Source: Clostridia bacterium (GTDB taxonomy: Bacteria > Bacillota > Clostridia > Oscillospirales > Acutalibacteraceae). Taken from it: DNA of 38,136 nt. Shown here one piece after another: positions 32,707 to 38,136 of this stretch. Below the pieces are notes generated by a model. It was given only the letters and a program-made list of their open reading frames with translations, made no database searches and was not told the origin of the DNA. The stretch's first letter is position 1, and every line of letters starts with the position of its first letter. The translations under genes and the position numbers were made by a program. The DNA is taken from NCBI GenBank assembly GCA_017436815.1, contig JAFSCI010000048.1, forward strand, positions 1 through 38,136. The letters are read 5' to 3'.

Positions 32707-35700
32707 TTATTCTGTTCTCAGTGCTACTACGGGGTCCTTCTTTGCAGCGCTGCGGGAAGGAATTATGCCCGAGAAAAGTGTTAGTATAACGCTTATTACA
32801 ACAAGTGTTATTGCAACGGGAACAGGCAGGTGTGCGCTAAGGTTGCTAATACCGGTAAGCGCGTGCAATATAGCGTTTAGGGGTATGCACAACAGATAGG
32901 TAATTAAAACGCCCAGTGCGCCCGAAGCAAAGCCTATAATAACCGTTTCGGCATTAAACATACTCGATACGTTTGCCTTTGATGCACCAATGGCCCTTAA
33001 AATACCGATTTCCTTTGTGCGCTCTTGTACCGATATAAGTGTTATAACGCCAATCATAATAGACGAAACTATCAGTGATACCGCAACAAACGCAATTAAA
33101 ACGTAGGTTATAGCGTTTATAATTGTGGTTATTGACGACATCATAAGTCCAACGTAGTCGGTATAATTTATTTGCTTTAAATCATCTACAGACTCGTTAT
33201 AATCTTTTATTGCCTGCTCTATAACGTCCTTATTTTCAAAGGTAGATGCATAAAGGTTAATGCTTGAAGGCTCCTTTAAGTCTACAAAACCAAGCTGGGC
33301 TAAGTTTGATTTATACGTAGAGGAAGAAAACTCTAAAGCTTCATCATAAAACTTTACTATCTGCTCGGTTGTGTAGGTGGGTATTGCCGCATCTAGCATA
33401 GCGGCTACCGAATCGGCGCTCAAATTTGCAAACTGCTTCTTTACACCTTGCGCATACTCATCCTTCATATGCTTTACTACCATTTCGGTATACATATCGG
33501 TTATTTCTTCATCTGTCATAGCGGCAAGATAATCGGCAACCTGAGTCTCGCTCATACCCATTTGGGCAGAAAGTACAGTTACTAAATTCTTTTCAATATC
33601 GCTTCTGTTAACGTACATCAGCGTGTTTTCTATGGTGAGATTTATTTCCTCCTCAGAGGGAATACTCATCATTTTTATATAAGTTTCAGCCTTTGTATTA
33701 ACGTCTAATTTATTAACGTAGGTCTTAAACTCCTCTACCTTTTGCTCATTGGTTAAATTACCCGTACTCTCTTTAAAGGGAAGGCCCGAGAATATATCTA
33801 TAGCTTCATTCTCCGCCTGTGCCTTTACTGCATCGGAATTTTCGGCCTTTTCTATTATATATTCTGTAAGCTCATGGGTGTAACCTATAGAGCCCGTAAG
33901 CATCGATGCTACGGCATCTTCACTGGGTCGAATAATACCCGATACCTTTAACGCTTCGGCATTGTCGTACAAATATTTTAGTCCTGCGGTAGTTTCTCTA
34001 AGGTCTGTATATTTGCCGGTTTTTTCATCTAAGGTGTAGCAGTCAGAGCCTAAAATAACCTTAAACTCCATATCGCAAATTTCTTTGTAGGTCCAATTTT
34101 TAGCATCAAGATGAACCTCGGTTTTGTTAAGCGCAGCCTTTGCTACGGCATCTATATCTTCCTTAGACTTCAGACCCAAAGCATAAAGGGTCATATCGTC
34201 AATCTCGTTGTTTTTGTCTACAACCAGCACAATTTCGTTATACTGTGTGGGCCAGGAGCCGTAAATAACGTCATACTGTTTTTCGAGCAACGGATTTATA
34301 AGCTGGCCGTCATTACCCGAGAGCATTTCTTGCCAGAGTATTGCCGACGAGCCCATTGGCGACATACTCATCATAGACTGCGAGGTCATACCGTATGACT
34401 CACCCATACCAAACATTGCCGAAAGGTCCATACCGAAATACTCAATCAGTAAATCCTGTAAAAGCTCACTTGTGTCTGAACGGATAATTGTGCCGTCTAC
34501 GTTCTCGGTATAAACCAAAAGGTCGGTGTTGTAGGTGTACTGAACACCGCTTAGCGCTTCGGAAAGCGGATTATCTTCATCCTGCTTTGCTTTTTGAGTT
34601 TCTAAATATTCTTTAAATGCCCTGAGGTCGTTTTCGGTCGACTCGGCGGTATTTAAAGAATTAACCAAATCGTAAAACAAGGTCTTTTGATATACGGCAT
34701 CGTTCTCGTGCTGCTGAGCAGACTGCGCCTTGCCTATAAAGGTTTCGAGCAGAGTGCCCATATCCATATAGGTAGCTTCTAGAGTAAGCGGATAAGAAGA
34801 TAACGTATCTTCCTGCACGGTATCTATAAAATTGGTCATTCCCTGCGATACCGCAAAAATAAGGGCAATACCGATAATACCTATACTTCCCGCAAACGAT
34901 GTAAGGGCCGTTCTGGCTTTTTTGGAAATAAGATTTTTTAAAGAAAGACCAAACGACGTTGCGAAGGAAAGTGAAGGCTTTTTCCCTTTTTTGTTTTCGT
35001 CTTGCGGTTTTTCTTGCTTATCTTTAGCTTTTAACTCTTTCGCGGTAAGCGGCTTTGAGTCGTGAATAAGATTACCGTCTAAAAGCTTGATTATTCGGGT
35101 CGAATACTTCTCGGCAAGCTCACCGTTATGGGTAACCATAATTACAAGGCGGTCGTTGGAAATTTCCTTTAAAATGTCCATTACCTGTACGCTTGTTTCG
35201 GAGTCGAGCGCACCGGTGGGTTCGTCAGCCAAAATAATTTCGGGGTCGTTTACAATTGCACGGGCAATTGCAACTCTTTGCATTTGTCCGCCCGAAAGCT
35301 GACTCGGTTTTTTGTTGAGTTGATCTCCAAGGCCTACCTTTTCTAATGCCTTTACGGCTTTTTCTCGGCGTAGATTTTTAGAAACGCCCGACAAAGAAAG
35401 CGCCAGCTCGACGTTTTGCAATACACTCTGATGCGGAATAAGGTTATAGCTTTGGAAAACAAAGCCTATAGAGTGGTTTCGGTAGGTATCCCAATCTCTG
35501 TCAGAAAAATCTTTGGTAGATTTTGAGTTTATGCAAAGGTCGCCGCTTGTATATTGGTCGAGTCCGCCAATTATATTAAGCAGGGTTGTTTTTCCGCAGC
35601 CCGACGGACCTAAAATGGACACAAACTCGTTCTTTCTGAATTCAATACTAACACCCTTTAGTGCGTGTACAGTATTGTCGCCCGATAAATAATCTTTAGT

Positions 35701-35721
35701 TATATCGATTAACTTTAGCAT
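32707..35721 (-). CDS. MacB-like ABC transporter, fused ATPase and FtsX permease
   Basis: The roughly 1004-aa protein combines an ABC ATPase with a MacB/FtsX-type permease. The ATPase shows Walker A GPSGCGKT (38-45), Q-loop FVFQSYNL, signature QLSGGQMQR, Walker [13 protein letters not shown] and H-loop VTHN. After a charged linker comes one TM helix ([14 protein letters not shown]). A large extracellular domain of about 550 residues follows, then three TM helices flanking the FtsX motif [16 protein letters not shown]. Such proteins act as dimers for mechanotransmission, lipid or peptide export rather than classical import. The start at 35721 follows AAGGAATAT. The extracellular domain holds a Met-rich patch near 34345-34431. 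No partner gene is adjacent. Confidence 0.92.
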   Translation of the reverse strand: MLKLIDITKDYLSGDNTVHALKGVSIEFRKNEFVSILGPSGCGKTTLLNIIGGLDQYTSGDLCINSKSTKDFSDRDWDTYRNHSIGFVFQSYNLIPHQSVLQNVELALSLSGVSKNLRREKAVKALEKVGLGDQLNKKPSQLSGGQMQRVAIARAIVNDPEIILADEPTGALDSETSVQVMDILKEISNDRLVIMVTHNGELAEKYSTRIIKLLDGNLIHDSKPLTAKELKAKDKQEKPQDENKKGKKPSLSFATSFGLSLKNLISKKARTALTSFAGSIGIIGIALIFAVSQGMTNFIDTVQEDTLSSYPLTLEATYMDMGTLLETFIGKAQSAQQHENDAVYQKTLFYDLVNSLNTAESTENDLRAFKEYLETQKAKQDEDNPLSEALSGVQYTYNTDLLVYTENVDGTIIRSDTSELLQDLLIEYFGMDLSAMFGMGESYGMTSQSMMSMSPMGSSAILWQEMLSGNDGQLINPLLEKQYDVIYGSWPTQYNEIVLVVDKNNEIDDMTLYALGLKSKEDIDAVAKAALNKTEVHLDAKNWTYKEICDMEFKVILGSDCYTLDEKTGKYTDLRETTAGLKYLYDNAEALKVSGIIRPSEDAVASMLTGSIGYTHELTEYIIEKAENSDAVKAQAENEAIDIFSGLPFKESTGNLTNEQKVEEFKTYVNKLDVNTKAETYIKMMSIPSEEEINLTIENTLMYVNRSDIEKNLVTVLSAQMGMSETQVADYLAAMTDEEITDMYTEMVVKHMKDEYAQGVKKQFANLSADSVAAMLDAAIPTYTTEQIVKFYDEALEFSSSTYKSNLAQLGFVDLKEPSSINLYASTFENKDVIEQAIKDYNESVDDLKQINYTDYVGLMMSSITTIINAITYVLIAFVAVSLIVSSIMIGVITLISVQERTKEIGILRAIGASKANVSSMFNAETVIIGFASGALGVLITYLLCIPLNAILHALTGISNLSAHLPVPVAITLVVISVILTLFSGIIPSRSAAKKDPVVALRTE

Positions 35722-35799
35722 TACATATTCCTTCCACAATTTATTTCCAGATTATTCTAATTTATATTTATGAACATAATATAAACTTTTATTGAAAAT

Positions 35800-38136
35800 T
35801 TATGCGCCTTTAATGAATACCGTTTCGCCCGTTATGGGAATAACTACCTTGCCGTTTGATGCGGTGTAGGTTTTTTCGTTACCCATAGAGTCGTAAACCT
35901 TTACTTCTTTTGCCGATGTGGTTATGGTTAAGTTTTCACTTTCTCTCCATAGGTTTTCCCAAGGCATAGACGGCTCACGTAGATAATCTGAATATGGCGA
36001 ATCGTTTTTAAGCTTTGCGCAATTAGACCATGCAACGTATACCTTACCGTCTAAGGCGGTGTCAGCCTCGAACACTCTTAGCGTGCCCGACGTATAGGTA
36101 GTACTGTCTTTAATGGTCTTAACGCTTTCAATAGCTCTTGTCATATTGGCAAAGGCAATACCCGATACTTTAGGCAGTATTCTTCCGTAATAGTCGGGGT
36201 AATAGAAATTGCCGTAATGGTATTCCATATCGGTAAGGCAGGTACCCTCGCCGCCGTTTGAGTAGTCAAAGAAGCAATACGTTTCGGTAGCGTAAAAGCC
36301 GCTTGCCTGACCCAAAATATAACAGCGCGTGTTATAATCGGCCTGTGTTCTTAAATCTACGTGACGTAAATCAGGCGTAGTGTAATAACCCGTTTCATCA
36401 AAATAAACACGCTTACTGCCGTATTTATTAACGGCATCGACGGTTCTTTTAATGCCGCCGTTAACACTCCATAAATATGATTCACACTCTTTATTATCGG
36501 GCGCATAGGGAGTGCCATAGGCGTGTAATGACATAGCATCAAAATCATCCCACAAACCACGATTGTAAAGCTCGTCGTACCAAGCAGTCTGACCTGCCGA
36601 AATACCGCACAGGCCCATTAGTTTGCCAAACTGGTCAGCAATGGTTTTTGATGGCGCATAGTAGGTATCGTAATAATAATTAAATCTATTTGCTACCGTA
36701 CTATTGCCGTTTATGGTATCAAGGTTAACCTCGTTGCCGCTCATTACTACGTCGTGATATGCGCCGTAGGTATTCCACCAGTCAACGTCACCAACAGGTG
36801 ATAAAGCTAACGAGTGAATATTTTTTTGCTTGGCTTTTTCTAAGAACTCTAAGTTTCTTTCCACGCTTCCCTGAACAAAAAGGGTTCTGGTTTTTGCAAT
36901 ACCAACCTTGTTTAAAATGCTCCAGGTGTTATCGTAAGAGGTATGGTCTTCATTAAGGGTCTGAACTATACCGAACGGGCTTGTCTGGTTGTACTTATAG
37001 GTGTATTCCTCTAACATTGCAAAGGTATAGAACTCGGTATGAGTGTATTTATCCGACTTAACGGTAAGGTTTACAAAGTAAATACCGTACGGATTTGTAG
37101 GTGCGTTAACCGAGAAGGTGTACCTTGCAGAGCCGCCCGACTGTAACTGTGCGGTTGCAGTGTTATATGCTACTCTGTTGCCATAATAATCGTAAACTGT
37201 GTAGCTTGTTGTTACCGCATTGGACGTATTGATTATATTCTTAACGTCAATTGCCATATTTACCGAATTACCAACAAAAATTGACGTATCATCATCGTTT
37301 GGTGTTACGGGAGTTATGAATGCAGTAAAGTCAGAATCCTTCGATGCGAATACTGCTTCGTTATCGGCAGTAAATTTATCGGAGTTTTCTCTTAAAACCA
37401 CCTCGTAGCCCGCATAATAATCTACACTTGTTGAGTTCTCAAAGAAAAGAGGTATATTCTTTAAGGGGTAACGGCCGTGCAACCACCAATATTCATCTGG
37501 GGTATTCTCACGGTTAAAGGTGTAAAAATAAGAGTTTTCATCCATTGTGTGAATGGTTACCCAGCTGTCTGTTAACTTGTACGGATAATCTCCGTTTTCG
37601 GGGTAAATCCAGTCGGTATTAAAGGTACGCTTTACCGAGCTGTATTCATTTAAAAAGGTTCTGGCAAGGTAACTGGAATCTGCACTTAAGGTATAGTTAG
37701 AGTTGCTATACTTAACGTGTGCATCTACCGATATACCATTTTCGTTAAAGGTGTATTTTGTGTACATCTCACCGTTTTGTATTGCTACACCACGGGTCTG
37801 ATATTTTACTGTCAGTGTTGTTTTGCCGTTTTCGACCGTTTGCTTAAACGACTTTATACCTGCGTTCTTTAAAACGGTTTCATCCTCTGAGGTAGAATTA
37901 TTGGTACCTACAAGTGTATATCTGCCGCCGCCGTTTACTACGTCGTAGTTTGTGCCGTCAGCACGCTTATAAGAAATAACCTCGTTAAAGTTTCTGTCTA
38001 TTCCGTAGGTGTAATTGTCGGTTTCGTAAACGTACACAAAGTCTATTCTCTGGTTAAACTTAGACTCGGTTTCTCCTGTGGCTACGAGTAAATCGTAAGC
38101 CTTTTTAACTGCGTTGCGGTTTTCTTTTGCAAAGGC
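35800..38136 (-). CDS. Clan-A-type glycoside hydrolase-like protein, 5' end outside window
   Basis: The frame is open from 35802 to the window edge, giving at least 778 residues; the true start lies beyond 38136 and an internal GTG at 38037 is not it. The N-terminal half seen is beta-rich (Ser/Thr/Tyr-rich), with an Ig-like segment near the middle. The C-terminal half resembles a TIM barrel of the GH39/GH-A type, with candidate acid/base Glu in MSGNEVN and nucleophile Glu in VYFDETGYYT. It ends in a small beta-sandwich-like tail. The composition suggests a secreted or surface protein, but the signal peptide would be outside the window. The substrate is unknown. Confidence 0.7.
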   Translation of the reverse strand, partial: AFAKENRNAVKKAYDLLVATGETESKFNQRIDFVYVYETDNYTYGIDRNFNEVISYKRADGTNYDVVNGGGRYTLVGTNNSTSEDETVLKNAGIKSFKQTVENGKTTLTVKYQTRGVAIQNGEMYTKYTFNENGISVDAHVKYSNSNYTLSADSSYLARTFLNEYSSVKRTFNTDWIYPENGDYPYKLTDSWVTIHTMDENSYFYTFNRENTPDEYWWLHGRYPLKNIPLFFENSTSVDYYAGYEVVLRENSDKFTADNEAVFASKDSDFTAFITPVTPNDDDTSIFVGNSVNMAIDVKNIINTSNAVTTSYTVYDYYGNRVAYNTATAQLQSGGSARYTFSVNAPTNPYGIYFVNLTVKSDKYTHTEFYTFAMLEEYTYKYNQTSPFGIVQTLNEDHTSYDNTWSILNKVGIAKTRTLFVQGSVERNLEFLEKAKQKNIHSLALSPVGDVDWWNTYGAYHDVVMSGNEVNLDTINGNSTVANRFNYYYDTYYAPSKTIADQFGKLMGLCGISAGQTAWYDELYNRGLWDDFDAMSLHAYGTPYAPDNKECESYLWSVNGGIKRTVDAVNKYGSKRVYFDETGYYTTPDLRHVDLRTQADYNTRCYILGQASGFYATETYCFFDYSNGGEGTCLTDMEYHYGNFYYPDYYGRILPKVSGIAFANMTRAIESVKTIKDSTTYTSGTLRVFEADTALDGKVYVAWSNCAKLKNDSPYSDYLREPSMPWENLWRESENLTITTSAKEVKVYDSMGNEKTYTASNGKVVIPITGETVFIKGA

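Noticed and set aside
35740..35799. Promoter or terminator between the glycosidase-like gene and the ABC transporter
   Set aside because: The AT-rich gap has several partial -10-like strings but no convincing -35/-10 pair and no stable hairpin with a T-run.

Overview
The window looks like chromosome from an endospore-forming, low-to-mid GC Firmicute of class Clostridia, probably Oscillospirales/Ruminococcaceae-like. The evidence is gpr, spoIIP and ypeB (sporulation/germination), the rplU-prp-rpmA cluster with an N-terminally extended L27, RicT, a rhodanese-less ThiI, a GluRS/GlnRS pair and vegetative promoters of sigma-A type. The organism is inferred from gene content only. No phage, IS transposase, CRISPR array, rRNA or tRNA gene was seen.

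Layout. 1-256: a long nested-palindrome repeat. 266-2929 (minus): rplU-prp-rpmA, a weak terminator, then obgE and mrnC (ribosome biogenesis), driven by a strong promoter and an L21-leader-like 5' UTR. 3053-4372 (minus): ypeB. 4500-11308 (plus): one apparent operon of a cysteine desulfurase, thiI, a 991-aa CinA/PncC-TM-sortase-like fusion, a tail-anchored MoCF-like protein and a small-multidrug-export family membrane protein, ending in a bidirectional terminator. 11337-15451 (minus): cyclophilin ppiB, rfbA, two GT2 glycosyltransferases and a DUF1461 membrane protein (cell-surface glycan). 15582-17339 (plus): a six-hairpin glycosidase-like enzyme with a built-in zinc ribbon. 17468-22038 (plus): nrdR-gltX-glnS-nif3. 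22090-24266 (minus): gpr-spoIIP-small membrane protein, with a sigma-G-like promoter. 24423-24686 (plus): rpsT. 24809-24979 (minus): a 56-aa 2[4Fe-4S] ferredoxin whose 5' UTR is almost entirely a second copy of the palindromic repeat family. 25322-29388 (minus): aminotransferase-trpS-holB-ricT. 29472-32684 (plus): an LCP-like degenerate protein, a transglutaminase-like lipoprotein and a PlsC-type acyltransferase with a zinc ribbon. 32707-35721 (minus): a MacB-like ABC transporter with a large extracellular domain. 35800-38136 (minus): a clan-A glycosidase-like protein cut by the window edge.

The best candidates for undescribed biology are: (1) the CinA-pseudo-sortase fusion, in which the sortase His is Asn and the Cys position appears to be Asp, encoded next to a second membrane-anchored degenerate MoCF protein; (2) the family of roughly 260-280 bp multi-branched palindromes, one of which forms the 5' UTR of a ferredoxin gene; and (3) two unrelated enzymes that each carry an embedded zinc ribbon.
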